The notes: generated by a model not told the origin, from the letters alone. DNA of 19,113 bases from Bacteroidales bacterium (GCA_017527625.1 JAFXPV010000031.1:1-19113), one strand, 5' to 3'; shown: positions 1-8,564, counted from the first letter of the stretch. Made by a program: numbers and translations.

Positions 1-767
1 CCGAGGCGAAGGTCGCTACCGATGCCTGCAGAGAGGTTGCCGATCCAACCGTTCATCATACCCTGCTTCACTCCGACGTCGATGACATATTCCTCGCGGC
101 CGTCATTGATGCCAGTGAATTCTGATTCCTCAGATGCCTTCTCAAGCACTTTCACCTTCTCGATGATCTTTGCCGGGATGTTCTTAACAGCCAGCTGCGG
201 GTCATCCATGAAGAAGGTCTTGCCGTCGACGGTGATCTTGTTGATGGTCTTTCCGTTGGCGGTGATGGTACCGTCGCTGCTCACTTCCACGCCGGGGAGT
301 TTCTTGAGCAGTTCGTACAACATATCGCTGTCAGTGGTCTTGAAAGCAGCTGCGTTGTACTCGATGGTATCCTTCTTTATTATGATGGGGTTGCCGACAT
401 CGGTGACTGTAGCACCTTCGAGGTAGGTGACCTCGACTTTCATCTTGATGGTGCCGAAATCGATGTCTTTGTTGGTAACTTCAATTTCGCTGGTGTAAGC
501 CTGATAACCGAGCAGCTCGCACTTGAATGTATATTTACCGGGTTTTACTTTCTTGACTTCTACCGCTCCCTTTGTATCGGTAAGTGCATAGGAAGAGGTT
601 TCTTTTTTCTCTTCATCATAGATGCTCACGGTTGCGAATTCTACCGGGGCTCCTGACTCTTCGTCAATGAAGATGGCTTTGAGAGTGTACCTTTGTGCAT
701 TTGCCAGTCCTGTGGAAAAGAATAATACACAGATGGTTGTAATGAGAAATCTTAATTTCTTAGACAT
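1..767 (-). CDS. Outer-membrane beta-barrel / TonB-receptor-like protein, 5' part only
   Basis: Partial gene: the ATG is at 767 and the frame stays open to the window edge (255 codons seen). Residues 1-24 form a signal peptide (basic MSKK start, hydrophobic core, ANA|Q cleavage site). Residues about 26-110 resemble a carboxypeptidase-regulatory-like Ig-type domain, with the ESGAPVEFATVSIYD and D-T-K-G-A patterns. Residues about 115-215 resemble a receptor plug (IIIKKDTIEYNA, LLKKLPGVEV, ITVDGKTFFMDDP, IPAKIIEKVKVLEK). The visible end (WIGNLSAGIGSD) starts the barrel. This order is typical of the Bacteroidota outer membrane beta-barrel family related to TonB-dependent receptors but not paired with SusD. 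The substrate cannot be inferred, and no SusD-like neighbour is visible in the window. No TAnnTTTG promoter is seen upstream; a 9-bp inverted repeat lies between this gene and ruvC. Family call fairly sure, function unknown. Confidence 0.85.
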   Translation of the reverse strand, partial: MSKKLRFLITTICVLFFSTGLANAQRYTLKAIFIDEESGAPVEFATVSIYDEEKKETSSYALTDTKGAVEVKKVKPGKYTFKCELLGYQAYTSEIEVTNKDIDFGTIKMKVEVTYLEGATVTDVGNPIIIKKDTIEYNAAAFKTTDSDMLYELLKKLPGVEVSSDGTITANGKTINKITVDGKTFFMDDPQLAVKNIPAKIIEKVKVLEKASEESEFTGINDGREEYVIDVGVKQGMMNGWIGNLSAGIGSDLRL

Positions 768-788
768 AATTGATGGTTGCTGTAATTT

Positions 789-825
789 ACTTTTGCCTTC
801 TTAGACTATCGTGAGGGGCAAAAGT
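789..825. repeat. Perfect 9-bp inverted repeat between ruvC and the outer-membrane protein gene
   Basis: ACTTTTGCC at 789-797 and GGCAAAAGT at 817-825 are exact reverse complements separated by 19 bases. Neither direction is followed by a clean T-run (AAATTAC on the minus strand, TAAAAGG on the plus strand). It lies 12 bases after the ruvC stop and 22 bases before the start of the next gene. It could be a weak terminator for serS-ruvC or an operator for the outer-membrane gene; the sequence does not decide. Confidence 0.5.
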
Positions 826-836
826 TAAAAGGGGGA

Positions 837-1400
837 TCAAGATTTTTTCACCCTTTCTGAATGCATTTCGACAAACTGCTTCCAGTTGGTGGCGGCACCG
901 TCGTCCTTGAGGGGATTTGTGAGCTGGTAGAAATGGCACATTGCTATCGCTACTGCATCGGATGCGTCGAGATGCTTGATGTCAAGCTTTACGTCCATAG
1001 TTCTTTCGACCATAGCCTTGACCTGTTCCTTTGATGCTGCGCCCTTGCCGGTGATGGCCATCTTGATTTTCCTGGGCGCGTATTCGTACACGGGGATCTG
1101 CCGGGCCAGGGCGGCTGAAATGGCGGCCCCCTGGGCTCTTCCGAGCTTAAGCATCACCTGAGGGTTCTTGCCGTAGAACGGGGCCTCGATGGCGATGTCG
1201 TCGGGAGCATATTTGTCCATCAGCTCACCGGTCTCGCGCAGAATGTGCTCCAGCTTGGTGAAGTGGTCCTTGACCTTGCGCAGGTCGACCACTCCCATAT
1301 CTACCAGGTGGACGCTGTTGGCATCAACGAGAATGACCCCGAAGCCCAGCAGATTGGTTCCGGGGTCAATTCCCATTATTATTCGCTGTGAGGCCCGCAT
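837..1400 (-). CDS. ruvC: Crossover junction endodeoxyribonuclease RuvC
   Basis: Holliday-junction resolvase that cuts four-way DNA junctions, working with RuvAB in recombinational repair. It has 187 aa, near the usual ~175-190. The four RuvC acidic residues are all present: D12 in GIDPG, E72 in IAIEAPF, and D145/D148 in HLDASDAVAIA. LGRAQGAA (86-93) and GKGAASKEQV (118-127) are also typical of the family. The start overlaps the serS stop by one base (TGATG on the minus strand, 1402-1398), so ruvC is probably translated by ribosomes coming off serS. That coupling also fixes the start. The 19-residue tail after NPLK is basic and low in conservation. Confidence 0.96.
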   Translation of the reverse strand: MRASQRIIMGIDPGTNLLGFGVILVDANSVHLVDMGVVDLRKVKDHFTKLEHILRETGELMDKYAPDDIAIEAPFYGKNPQVMLKLGRAQGAAISAALARQIPVYEYAPRKIKMAITGKGAASKEQVKAMVERTMDVKLDIKHLDASDAVAIAMCHFYQLTNPLKDDGAATNWKQFVEMHSERVKKS

Positions 1401-2671
1401 CAGTCGATGATGTCAAAGCCTGTGTAGGGACGCAGGGTCTCGGGGATGACGATGCCGTCGGCAGTCTGGTTGTTCTCCAGCAGGGCTGCCACGATGCGCG
1501 GAAGCGCGAGGGAACTGCCGTTGAGGGTATGGGCGAGGGTCATCTTGCCGTTGGCGTCCTTGTATCTCAGTTTGAGCCTGTTGGCCTGATATGATTCGAA
1601 GTTGGAAACCGAGCTGACCTCCAGCCAACGCTTCTGTGCTTCTGAATAAACCTCGAAGTCGTAAGTGATGGCAGAAGTGAAACTCATATCGCCGCCGCAC
1701 AGACGGAGGATGCGGAAAGGCAGGCCAAGGCTGGTGACGAGTTTCTCTACGTGGGCAACCATTCCGTCGAGGGCTTCGTAAGATTTCTCGGGAAGGCTGA
1801 GCTGGACGATTTCCACCTTGTCGAACTGATGGAGCCTGTTCAATCCGCGGACATCCTTGCCGTAAGAACCGGCTTCGCGGCGGAAGCAGGGAGTGTAGGC
1901 GGTCATCTTCACGGGAAAGTCTTTCTCCTGGAGGATGACGTCACGGTAGATGTTGGTGACGGGAACTTCGGCCGTAGGCACAAGGTAGTAATTGTCGACG
2001 GTGGCGTGGTACATCTGGCCTTCCTTGTCGGGAAGCTGGCCGGTGCCGAAACCTGATGCTTCGTTGACCAGTACGGGCGGCTCTACTTCGAGGTAGCCGG
2101 CTGCCGTGTTGAAATCAAGGAAGTATGAAATGAGGGCTCTCTGGAGTCTGGCGCCTTTACCCTTGTATACCGGGAATCCGGCTCCGGTAAGTTTCACTCC
2201 GAGGTCGAAATCGATTATGTCGTATTTCTTCGCGAGTTCCCAGTGGGGAAGGGCGTCGGGACCGAGATCGGGGATTTCACCAACCTGCTTTACCACGACA
2301 TTGTCTTCGGCAGTCCTGCCCTGAGGCACTTCTGCGCAGGGAAGGTTGGGCAGGAGCACGAGCAGGTCGTTCTGCTGTTTGCTGCAACTGTCCATCTGCT
2401 CCTCAAGAGCCTTCGAGCGGTCCTTGAGACCTGCAACTTCCTGTTTGATGGTTTCGGCGGCCTGTTTGTCGCCAGCCTTCATCAATGCTCCGATCTGGGC
2501 GGCGAGGGACTTCTGTGACGCCAGGCAAGCGTCAAGCTCAGTCTGGAGGGCGCGCCTGCTGCGGTCGGCTTCAAGTATCTTATCTACAATCTCGCGTGCG
2601 TCAAAATGTTTGACGGCAAGCCTTTCAACAACGAAATCGGGCTGTTCGCGAAGGAGTTTAAGTGTCAGCAT
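1400..2671 (-). CDS. serS: Serine--tRNA ligase
   Basis: Class II aminoacyl-tRNA synthetase charging tRNA-Ser, and the precursor of tRNA-Sec where that exists. It has 423 aa, the normal length. Residues about 28-105 form the charged antiparallel coiled-coil arm that grips the tRNA long variable arm. The catalytic core carries the TAE loop (233-235), class II motif 2 (FRREAGSYGKDVRGLNRLHQ, starting at 263) and motif 3 (LNGSSLALPRIVAALLENNQ, starting at 383). The start MLTLKLLREQ matches the family N terminus. A TATATTTG element lies 25 bases upstream of the ATG. The gene leads a two-gene unit with ruvC; the neighbouring unknown gene ends 48 bases upstream. Confidence 0.97.
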   Translation of the reverse strand: MLTLKLLREQPDFVVERLAVKHFDAREIVDKILEADRSRRALQTELDACLASQKSLAAQIGALMKAGDKQAAETIKQEVAGLKDRSKALEEQMDSCSKQQNDLLVLLPNLPCAEVPQGRTAEDNVVVKQVGEIPDLGPDALPHWELAKKYDIIDFDLGVKLTGAGFPVYKGKGARLQRALISYFLDFNTAAGYLEVEPPVLVNEASGFGTGQLPDKEGQMYHATVDNYYLVPTAEVPVTNIYRDVILQEKDFPVKMTAYTPCFRREAGSYGKDVRGLNRLHQFDKVEIVQLSLPEKSYEALDGMVAHVEKLVTSLGLPFRILRLCGGDMSFTSAITYDFEVYSEAQKRWLEVSSVSNFESYQANRLKLRYKDANGKMTLAHTLNGSSLALPRIVAALLENNQTADGIVIPETLRPYTGFDIID

Positions 2672-2695
2672 CGTATAGTGTTTTTAATCAAGCCG

Positions 2696-2703
2696 CAAAT
2701 ATA
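2696..2703 (-). promoter_or_regulatory. Candidate Bacteroidota -7 box for serS-ruvC
   Basis: TATATTTG on the minus strand matches the Bacteroidota -7 consensus TAnnTTTG. The predicted start of transcription near 2688-2692 leaves a leader of about 20 nt before the serS ATG. No TTTG is found 19-21 bases upstream, so the -33 element is missing or degenerate. The call rests on one box and its position in a 48-bp gap. Confidence 0.5.
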
Positions 2704-2719
2704 ATCAAAAAAGGCGTGT

Positions 2720-3307
2720 TTATAGTGGTTGTGTGAAGCAGCTTGCGTGGAAAAGCAGTTCCCCGCCGTCGGTTTCCTGCAATTCGTTGCGCTGGAAATA
2801 CCCTTCGGCAGTCGAACTGCAGTCGGTAGGGATGTACAGGTCCTGGGTGAAACAGTCAATCACCTGTATCGAGGTCTCGCGGATGAAGCCGCAGACCCAG
2901 TAGGCGTCTATCTGGTCGGGGACTTCAATCGTATGCAGTCCGCTGTAGACGGGATCTCCGCCGAAGCAGATTACGACGGGCAGCCGGAAAGTGGCGTTGA
3001 GAATGTCTTCCCTCAGCTTGTCCGCGGCTCCGGCTTTTATCGCAAGGGTATCCTTGCCGCATACGCGCAGACTGATTCCGCTCATCCGGTACAGGCCCTT
3101 GAGCGGCTCTTTCCATATCAGGGCAGCGCTTTCGGCCTGCGCTACGGCAGTCTGGGCGAAATCTACGTTGTACTTGACAGAGTGATGGCAGAGCGGCTGC
3201 TTTCGCACGGGCTTGACCTTGAAGTCGTTGCCCAATGTGTCGGCAATGTACTGCCGGATGCGGCCGTCAGCTTCCGGAATGAATGATTCGATAGCCTTAT
3301 TGTTCAT
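2720..3307 (-). CDS. Conserved-looking protein of unknown function (195 aa)
   Basis: I do not recognise this family. The ATG at 3307 (MNNKAIESF) is preferred to an in-frame ATG 32 codons upstream, which would lie deep inside the preceding thioredoxin-like gene and encode a Trp/Cys/Pro-rich stretch typical of out-of-frame translation. With this start the gene overlaps the upstream gene by 11 bases, which suggests translational coupling. No signal peptide or membrane segment is visible. The protein contains seven cysteines (for example CHH, RVCGKD, VICFGG, FHASCF) and alternating strand-like segments such as ISLRVCGKDTLAIKAG and LPVVICFGGDPVYSGLHTIEVP, suggesting a mostly beta fold. It ends the lon-ung-coaD-thioredoxin run. 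Its place suggests a partner of the upstream secreted thioredoxin protein, but the absence of an export signal argues against a shared compartment. Confidence 0.7.
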   Translation of the reverse strand: MNNKAIESFIPEADGRIRQYIADTLGNDFKVKPVRKQPLCHHSVKYNVDFAQTAVAQAESAALIWKEPLKGLYRMSGISLRVCGKDTLAIKAGAADKLREDILNATFRLPVVICFGGDPVYSGLHTIEVPDQIDAYWVCGFIRETSIQVIDCFTQDLYIPTDCSSTAEGYFQRNELQETDGGELLFHASCFTQPL

Positions 3308-4811
3308 TGTTTTCCAATATGTCACACAACATCTGCACGGTGATGTCTTTGGCGACCACCCGCTTGTCCTTGTCCAGCAGGTAGAGCCTGGGGACGACGA
3401 CAAGGTCGTAATCTTCCCTCAGCTGGCTTTCGGGCCCTTCATCCGTGAGATGTGTCCAGTTGTTATACTTCTTTATGTCGTCCTGCCAAAGCAGCCGGTC
3501 GGGGCTCAGATACACCGACACGACTTTCACCTTCTTCGATTTCAGGAGGGCTGAGGCATTCTGCAGGTCTTCCTTGAACTGCCGGCAGTCATTGCAGTGG
3601 GCTATGTTGAAGAACAGGACGGTATACGGCTTGCGGCCGGCCAGCATCCTTTTTCTTGCCCCCCTCTTGTTGAAGAGGATTTCATCGGCCGCCTTCGAGC
3701 CGACGTCATTCTGATGCATCTTTCCGAGATTCCAGCGGATTTCCGCGATGGTCTCTTCTGCCCAGGAAGCGTCTGTGGCAAGGATGAAATCATTGGCAAG
3801 ACGCGCCGCCCCGGCCTGGGCGTCCCTCAGCGGGATGCTGCGGTAGTACTTGAATATTTCGTAAAGAGTTGTCTTGAAAGCGTTGACGTCTCCGTTGGAG
3901 CGCTGGAAAAGGGCTGCGGTGAGCTGCACGACGCTCTCCTCGTTCGCTCCGAGTTCACCCGTGACTGTGTCCAGCAGTTTCAGCAGGGCGCTGCGGTAAT
4001 CGTCCTTGACGTCGATGAGCTGGCCCAGTGCTGCGCTGTCCAGCTTGCGGCCGATGATTGTGTTCTCGCTGTCGAGCAGGAATAAGGCCGGAGTCGTAAG
4101 GACGCCGTATTTCATCTGGAAGTCGCTCTCCAGGTCGGGATCCCAGAGGTTGTAGACTTCGACCTTCGGATTGTCAATGGCGTCGAAATTCTCCCTGACG
4201 AACTTTTCCCACTGCGAGCGCTCGCTCTGTGTGTATACCGCGAAGAAAGCAATCGGGGAGTCTCCATCGTAGTTGTTGAGCAGTGAAACGAGCAGGGGAG
4301 TCTGCCGGACGCAGGTCGCACAGCCGTCCTCGTAGAAGAACAGCACCTTGAGCGGGCTCCGCACTGCGCGCACGTCGACCGACGAGCCGTTTATGTCTTC
4401 CATCAGAAGCGCGGGGGCGCTCATCCCCAGCAGCGAGCTGCGGTTGAACTGAGCGAATGCATAAAGGGCCGGATAGCTGTCCTTGTCCGGCCACTCCAGT
4501 TTGCCGTTCAGGAAATATGAGTCGGCAATATGTACGGCGACCGCTTCGGCTCCCATAACCGGGCAGTCTGAGAAATAATCGAAGAACACTCCGGCCATCC
4601 TGGTCGAATCTTCCTTAGTCTCCATAATGGATATGAGCCTCTCCGCCAGGTATATTATGGAGTCGGCAGGCATCAGGCTGATCGCTGGAAGTTCTTTCTC
4701 GATGGCGCCGAACAGGGCCTGTGAACTATCGTCCGTCGCACTCTGAACCGGTTGCGCTACGCAGGTCAGCGCAAAGCCAAGCAACAGTGTCAGAATGCAC
4801 AGGCGTTTCAT
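3297..4811 (-). CDS. Exported protein with two thioredoxin-like domains (TlpA/DUF5106-like)
   Basis: 504 aa. Residues 1-19 form a signal peptide (MKRLC, hydrophobic core, CVA|Q), so export to the periplasm is likely; the Cys at 17 is not in a good lipobox. Residues about 25-125 resemble the helical region that precedes TlpA-like domains in Bacteroidota proteins. The first thioredoxin fold (about 130-268) has C164-A-T-C167 and a cis-proline loop, TTP (P241) ALFLLD. After a helical linker (about 270-385), a second thioredoxin-like fold (about 393-500) has C406-N-D-C409 and its own VVP (P474) RLYLLD. Each CxxC is preceded by a strand typical of the fold (VLFFYEDG, VLFFNIAH). Two redox-capable sites suggest disulfide exchange or electron relay; the substrate is unknown. 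The start overlaps the coaD stop as TGATG. Confidence 0.82.
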   Translation of the reverse strand: MKRLCILTLLLGFALTCVAQPVQSATDDSSQALFGAIEKELPAISLMPADSIIYLAERLISIMETKEDSTRMAGVFFDYFSDCPVMGAEAVAVHIADSYFLNGKLEWPDKDSYPALYAFAQFNRSSLLGMSAPALLMEDINGSSVDVRAVRSPLKVLFFYEDGCATCVRQTPLLVSLLNNYDGDSPIAFFAVYTQSERSQWEKFVRENFDAIDNPKVEVYNLWDPDLESDFQMKYGVLTTPALFLLDSENTIIGRKLDSAALGQLIDVKDDYRSALLKLLDTVTGELGANEESVVQLTAALFQRSNGDVNAFKTTLYEIFKYYRSIPLRDAQAGAARLANDFILATDASWAEETIAEIRWNLGKMHQNDVGSKAADEILFNKRGARKRMLAGRKPYTVLFFNIAHCNDCRQFKEDLQNASALLKSKKVKVVSVYLSPDRLLWQDDIKKYNNWTHLTDEGPESQLREDYDLVVVPRLYLLDKDKRVVAKDITVQMLCDILENNEQ

Positions 4812-5290
4812 CAGTTCTTCAATTTCAGGTATTTGGCTATGTCTACGTTCTTAGGAAGGAAACATCTTGCGTCTCCACCGTTCACGAGCACGTCCCTTAC
4901 GACTGTAGATGAGATGAATGAAAATTCGTGGCTTGAAGGGATGAAAACGCTGGAAATCTCCGGCGCCATTTTCTTGTTCGCCTGGGCTACGACGCTCTCC
5001 AGTTCAAAGTCTGTGGTGGTGCGGATGCCCCTGATGATGCAGCTCGCTCCGACTTTCCTGCAGAAATCTACTGTCAGTCCCTCGAAGGTGCAGACAGACA
5101 CGTTGGGCAAGTCTTTCACTGCATCCTTGATGATTTCCGCCCTGATCTCAGGGGGGAAGAATCCTTTCTTTGTGTAGTTGAATCCGACTGCCACTATCAC
5201 GTTGTCGAAAAGTTTAAGCGCAGACTGGAGTACGTCCAGATGTCCGAGGGTAAACGGGTCGAATGAACCCGGGAATAAAGCTGTTTTCAT
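4811..5290 (-). CDS. coaD: Phosphopantetheine adenylyltransferase
   Basis: Penultimate step of coenzyme A synthesis: ATP + 4'-phosphopantetheine gives dephospho-CoA + PPi. It has 159 aa, the standard length. The nucleotidyltransferase signature TLGH (T14, G16, H17) lies in GSFDPFTLGHLDVL. The family's RGIRTTTDFELE segment and the C-terminal ISSTVVRDV motif (nucleotide binding) are present. The start is 2 bases after the ung stop, and the stop overlaps the next gene as TGATG, so the gene is embedded in the lon-ung-coaD run with no room for its own promoter. Confidence 0.96.
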   Translation of the reverse strand: MKTALFPGSFDPFTLGHLDVLQSALKLFDNVIVAVGFNYTKKGFFPPEIRAEIIKDAVKDLPNVSVCTFEGLTVDFCRKVGASCIIRGIRTTTDFELESVVAQANKKMAPEISSVFIPSSHEFSFISSTVVRDVLVNGGDARCFLPKNVDIAKYLKLKN

Positions 5291-5292
5291 CG

Positions 5293-5964
5293 CTATTTAG
5301 TCCAATCAATAGGCTCGAGGCCGTTGTTAGTGAGTATTTCGTTTGTTTTTGAAAAATGCCTGCATCCGAAGAAGGCGCCTCTGGCCAGGGGAGACGGGTG
5401 GGCTGCCTCCAGCACATAGTGGCGGCCGGTGTCGATGAGGACCTTCTTGCTCCTGGCGAAATTGCCCCAGAGCAGGAAGACTATGCCTTCGCGGCGGTCG
5501 CTGAGAGCCTTGATGACAGCGTCGGTGAATGTCTGCCAGCCAAGGCCGCTGTGCGAAGCAGCCTGGCCCGCCCTGACTGTCAGAATGGCATTCAGCAGGA
5601 AGACGCCCTGCCTGGCCCATCCCTCCAGGGAGCCGTTGCTCTTGTCTACCTTGACTCCCAGGTCGTCCTCGATTTCCTTATATATATTTAAAAGGGAGGG
5701 AGGGGGCTGTATGCCCTGCGGCACAGAAAAACTGAGTCCTTCGGCCTGACCGGGATTATGGTAGGGGTCCTGACCCAGAATCACCACCTTTACCTTGTCG
5801 AAAGGGGTGAGGGCGAACGCGTTGAAAATCTTGCTGCCGGGAGGATATATGGTCTTTCCGGCAGCTTTTTCGGCATGCAAAGCGGCAGCCAGGTCTCTGA
5901 AATAAGACTTGTCGAACTCGTCCTTGAGAACTTCTTTCCAGCTTTGCTCGATACGGACTTCCAT
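5293..5964 (-). CDS. ung: Uracil-DNA glycosylase, family 1
   Basis: Removes uracil from DNA to start base excision repair. 223 aa, as in E. coli Ung. GQDPYH at 64-69 contains the catalytic Asp66. HPSPL at 189-193 contains the catalytic His189 and the minor-groove intercalation loop. LLNAILTVR (123-131) and FLLWGNFAR (163-171) are the other conserved blocks. The start is 6 bases after the lon stop, so it is probably cotranscribed with lon. Confidence 0.96.
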   Translation of the reverse strand: MEVRIEQSWKEVLKDEFDKSYFRDLAAALHAEKAAGKTIYPPGSKIFNAFALTPFDKVKVVILGQDPYHNPGQAEGLSFSVPQGIQPPPSLLNIYKEIEDDLGVKVDKSNGSLEGWARQGVFLLNAILTVRAGQAASHSGLGWQTFTDAVIKALSDRREGIVFLLWGNFARSKKVLIDTGRHYVLEAAHPSPLARGAFFGCRHFSKTNEILTNNGLEPIDWTK

Positions 5965-5970
5965 CTGGGC

Positions 5971-8376
5971 CTATTTGTCGAAAACAAATTTAAGAACTTC
6001 TTCGATTCGTTCAACATAGTAGAAGTCCAGACCCTTGATATAGATTTCGTTTATGTCCTTGATGTCTCTTTCATTCTCCTTGGAGAGGACTATGGTCTTG
6101 ACTCCGGCCCTCTTGGCTGCGAGAATCTTCTCCTTGATGCCTCCCACGGGCAGTACCTTGCCGAGCAGCGTGATTTCGCCGGTCATCGCCACGCCCTTGC
6201 GGACGCATTTGTCCATCAGTCTCGAGGCTATGGCGGTGGCCATCGTGATACCTGCAGAGGGACCGTCCTTGGGAATGGCGCCTTCCGGTACGTGGATATG
6301 GAAGTCCTTCTCGTAGAAGACAGAAGGGTCTACGCCAAGCAGGGATGCGTGAGCCTTGAGGTACTGGAACGCGATTGTCGCGGACTCCTTCATCACGTCT
6401 CCAAGATTTCCGGTGGTGGTCAGAGTGCCCTTGCCCCGGTCGTTGATGCTGCACTCGATGAAGAGGATCTCTCCTCCGACCTGTGTCCAGGCCAGACCGG
6501 TGACGATTCCCGGCATCTGGTTGCCTTTCAGCGAGTCGTGGTGGTTGGTCGGAAGCCCGAGATAACTGCTGACGTCTTCTTTCGTGAGGGTTACGTTGTG
6601 CTCCTGGCCGAGGGCGATCTTCTTGGCGGTGATGCGGGCGATCTTGGCAATCTGCCTGTCAAGTCCGCGGATTCCGCTCTCGCTGGTGTAGTCGCTGATG
6701 ATGAGGGATATGTCCTGCTTGGTGAGCCTGAGGTCCTTGCCGGTGAGGCCGTGGTCGCGCAGCTGCTTGGGCAGCAGATGCCTGCGTGCGATCTCGATTT
6801 TCTCCTCGGCGAGATAACCGGATACGTTGATCATCTCCATACGGTCCTTGAGGGCCGGGTGGATGGTGGAGATGTTGTTCGCAGTAGTGATGAACAGCAC
6901 CTTCGACAGGTCGTAGTCTATGTCGAGGTAATTGTCGTGGAACGCGGTGTTCTGCTCAGGGTCGAGGGCTTCCAGCAGGGCGGATGCGGGATCTCCGTGG
7001 AAATCTTCGGTAACCTTGTCGATCTCGTCGAGGACGATGACCGGATTGGAAGCTCCGCAGCGCCTGATGGTCTGGATGATACGTCCGGGCATAGCACCTA
7101 TGTAGGTGCGCCTGTGGCCGCGGATCTCACTCTCGTCGTGCAGACCGCCCAGCGAGATTCGGCCGTACTTGCGTCCGAGGGCTGAGGCGATCGATTTGCC
7201 GAGGGAAGTCTTGCCGACGCCGGGAGGACCCCAAAGGCAAAGGATGGGGGATTTCATATCTCCCTTCAGCTTGAGCACCGCCAGGTATTCGATGATCCTG
7301 TCCTTGACGCTTTCGAGACCGAAGTGGTCGTTGTCGAGCACTTTCTGGGCATTGGCCAGATCGAGGTTGTCTTCGGTGGTTTCGTCCCACGGCAGCTCCA
7401 GCAATGTGGTAATATAGCCATATTCCACGTTGTAGTCGGGAGAGGAAGGATTCAGCTTCTCGAGTTTCTTGAGTTCTTTCTCGAACACTTCGGCAGTCTG
7501 CTCCGGCCATTTCTTGCCTTTCGCAGCCTCCCTGAGTTCCGCGATGTCCTCGTCGTCGGAATTCATTCCAAGCTCTTCCTGAATGGTCTTGAGCTGGTTG
7601 TTGAGATAATACTCACGCTGCTGCTGGTCAATCTCGCTCTTCACCTTTTTCTGTATGTCTTCGCGTATCTTCAGCAGCTCGATCTGCTTGTCGAGCAGCT
7701 CAAGGAGCTTGATGGCTCTCTTCTTGAGCTCGTTCTCCCTGAGCAGGTCGATTTTCTCCAGCTGGTTCTCGATGTCTATGGTAGTGGCCACGAAATTGAT
7801 CAGGAACGTCTGGTCCTCAATGCCTTTTATGGCAAAGCCGGCCTCCTGGGTGATGTGCTGGTTGAGCTTGATGATATGCATTGCCGCATTCTTGATGCCC
7901 TTTGCAAGCGCATCAACCTCCGCATCATCCTTGTCAGGCAGTATGTCTGTCAGATAAGTGACCCTGGCCATCATATATGGCTCATTGATGTCCACGGATA
8001 CCAGATTGAAGCGCCGCACTCCCTGGATTATGGCAGTGACAGGACCGTTGGGCATCTCGATGATCTTCACGACGCGGCCCAGAGTGCCGATTTCGTAAAG
8101 GTCGCTGCGGGTTGGGTCTTCGACTTTTGCATCTTTCTGCGTGACAGTGCCTATCAGCTTGTTCGACTTGTATGCTTCATTCAGCAGCTGTATCGATTTC
8201 TCCCTTCTGACCGGAATAGGTATGACAGTGTCGGGGAAGAGTACAATGTTTCTCAGTGGCAGTATTGGCAGCACGTGGGGCAGTTCCTGCTCATTCAGGT
8301 CATTAATGGCCTCTATGCTGATTACGGGAGCTATTTCCATCCCTTGCTCGTCTCCAAAAAATAAATTATCGCTCAT
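5971..8376 (-). CDS. lon: ATP-dependent protease Lon
   Basis: Homohexameric cytoplasmic AAA+ serine protease degrading misfolded and regulatory proteins. It has 801 aa, the usual LonA length. The N-terminal substrate-binding domain ([19 protein letters not shown], from 36) and the coiled-coil region (about 205-310) precede the AAA+ module. Walker A is GPPGVGKTS (383-391) and Walker B is VIVLDEIDK (446-454). The C-terminal protease domain has the catalytic dyad Ser707 (PKDGPSAG) and Lys750 (GGIKEK), 43 residues apart as in E. coli. The start [11 protein letters not shown] begins just after the divergent control region. It heads the run lon-ung-coaD-thioredoxin-unknown. Confidence 0.97.
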   Translation of the reverse strand: MSDNLFFGDEQGMEIAPVISIEAINDLNEQELPHVLPILPLRNIVLFPDTVIPIPVRREKSIQLLNEAYKSNKLIGTVTQKDAKVEDPTRSDLYEIGTLGRVVKIIEMPNGPVTAIIQGVRRFNLVSVDINEPYMMARVTYLTDILPDKDDAEVDALAKGIKNAAMHIIKLNQHITQEAGFAIKGIEDQTFLINFVATTIDIENQLEKIDLLRENELKKRAIKLLELLDKQIELLKIREDIQKKVKSEIDQQQREYYLNNQLKTIQEELGMNSDDEDIAELREAAKGKKWPEQTAEVFEKELKKLEKLNPSSPDYNVEYGYITTLLELPWDETTEDNLDLANAQKVLDNDHFGLESVKDRIIEYLAVLKLKGDMKSPILCLWGPPGVGKTSLGKSIASALGRKYGRISLGGLHDESEIRGHRRTYIGAMPGRIIQTIRRCGASNPVIVLDEIDKVTEDFHGDPASALLEALDPEQNTAFHDNYLDIDYDLSKVLFITTANNISTIHPALKDRMEMINVSGYLAEEKIEIARRHLLPKQLRDHGLTGKDLRLTKQDISLIISDYTSESGIRGLDRQIAKIARITAKKIALGQEHNVTLTKEDVSSYLGLPTNHHDSLKGNQMPGIVTGLAWTQVGGEILFIECSINDRGKGTLTTTGNLGDVMKESATIAFQYLKAHASLLGVDPSVFYEKDFHIHVPEGAIPKDGPSAGITMATAIASRLMDKCVRKGVAMTGEITLLGKVLPVGGIKEKILAAKRAGVKTIVLSKENERDIKDINEIYIKGLDFYYVERIEEVLKFVFDK

Positions 8377-8395
8377 ATTAATGCCAATTTGTCAG

Positions 8396-8424
8396 TATAT
8401 AATCAATGGGGGTATTATTGTCAA
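8396..8424 (-). promoter_or_regulatory. Candidate promoter for lon (E. coli-like -35/-10 spacing)
   Basis: On the minus strand TTGACA (8424-8419) is followed by a 17-base spacer and TATATA (8401-8396), giving a start near 8389 and a leader of roughly 13 nt. No TAnnTTTG element is found in this 188-bp gap for lon. This layout is unusual for the group's main sigma factor, so either another sigma factor is used or the match is chance. The TTGAC also lies 5 bases from TTGGCAC, discussed separately as a rejected sigma-54 site. Confidence 0.35.
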
Positions 8425-8476
8425 TGATTGTGCCAAGCTTATAGTGGCAGAAAATTAGAAAAAAATCACATACATT

Positions 8477-8507
8477 TTTGAATATTAAAAAATTAAGCAT
8501 AATTTAG
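8477..8507 (+). promoter_or_regulatory. Candidate Bacteroidota promoter for the HU operon
   Basis: TTTG (8477-8480), a 19-base AT-rich spacer, then TAATTTAG (8500-8507). The -7 box has one mismatch to TAnnTTTG. Transcription would start near 8511-8515, leaving a leader of about 50 nt before the HU ATG. The spacing matches other promoters in this window. The surrounding 8377-8564 region is otherwise AT-rich with no coding potential seen. Confidence 0.55.
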
Positions 8508-8564
8508 CAGCCCAATTTCAGAGAAGGTACTATATACATTATTATTATATAAAATTTTACAACA

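Noticed and set aside
2704..2722. T-run after the unknown gene (CCTTTTTTG on the minus strand) as a terminator
   Set aside because: No stable stem precedes the T6; only weak AT-rich pairing is available.
5758..7185. 475-codon open frame on the plus strand
   Set aside because: It lies antisense to ung and lon, which have full catalytic motifs. Its translation is Val/Gly/Asp/Leu-rich without recognisable domains, typical of a mirror frame in GC-rich coding DNA.
7324..8364. 346-codon open frame on the plus strand
   Set aside because: Antisense to the N-terminal half of lon; no motif, no promoter, composition of a shadow frame.
8420..8436. Sigma-54-like site for lon, TTGGCAC-N5-TTGAC on the minus strand
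   Set aside because: The -24 half is good, but the -12 half lacks the near-invariant GC (TTGA instead of TTGC), and no enhancer-like repeat was seen.
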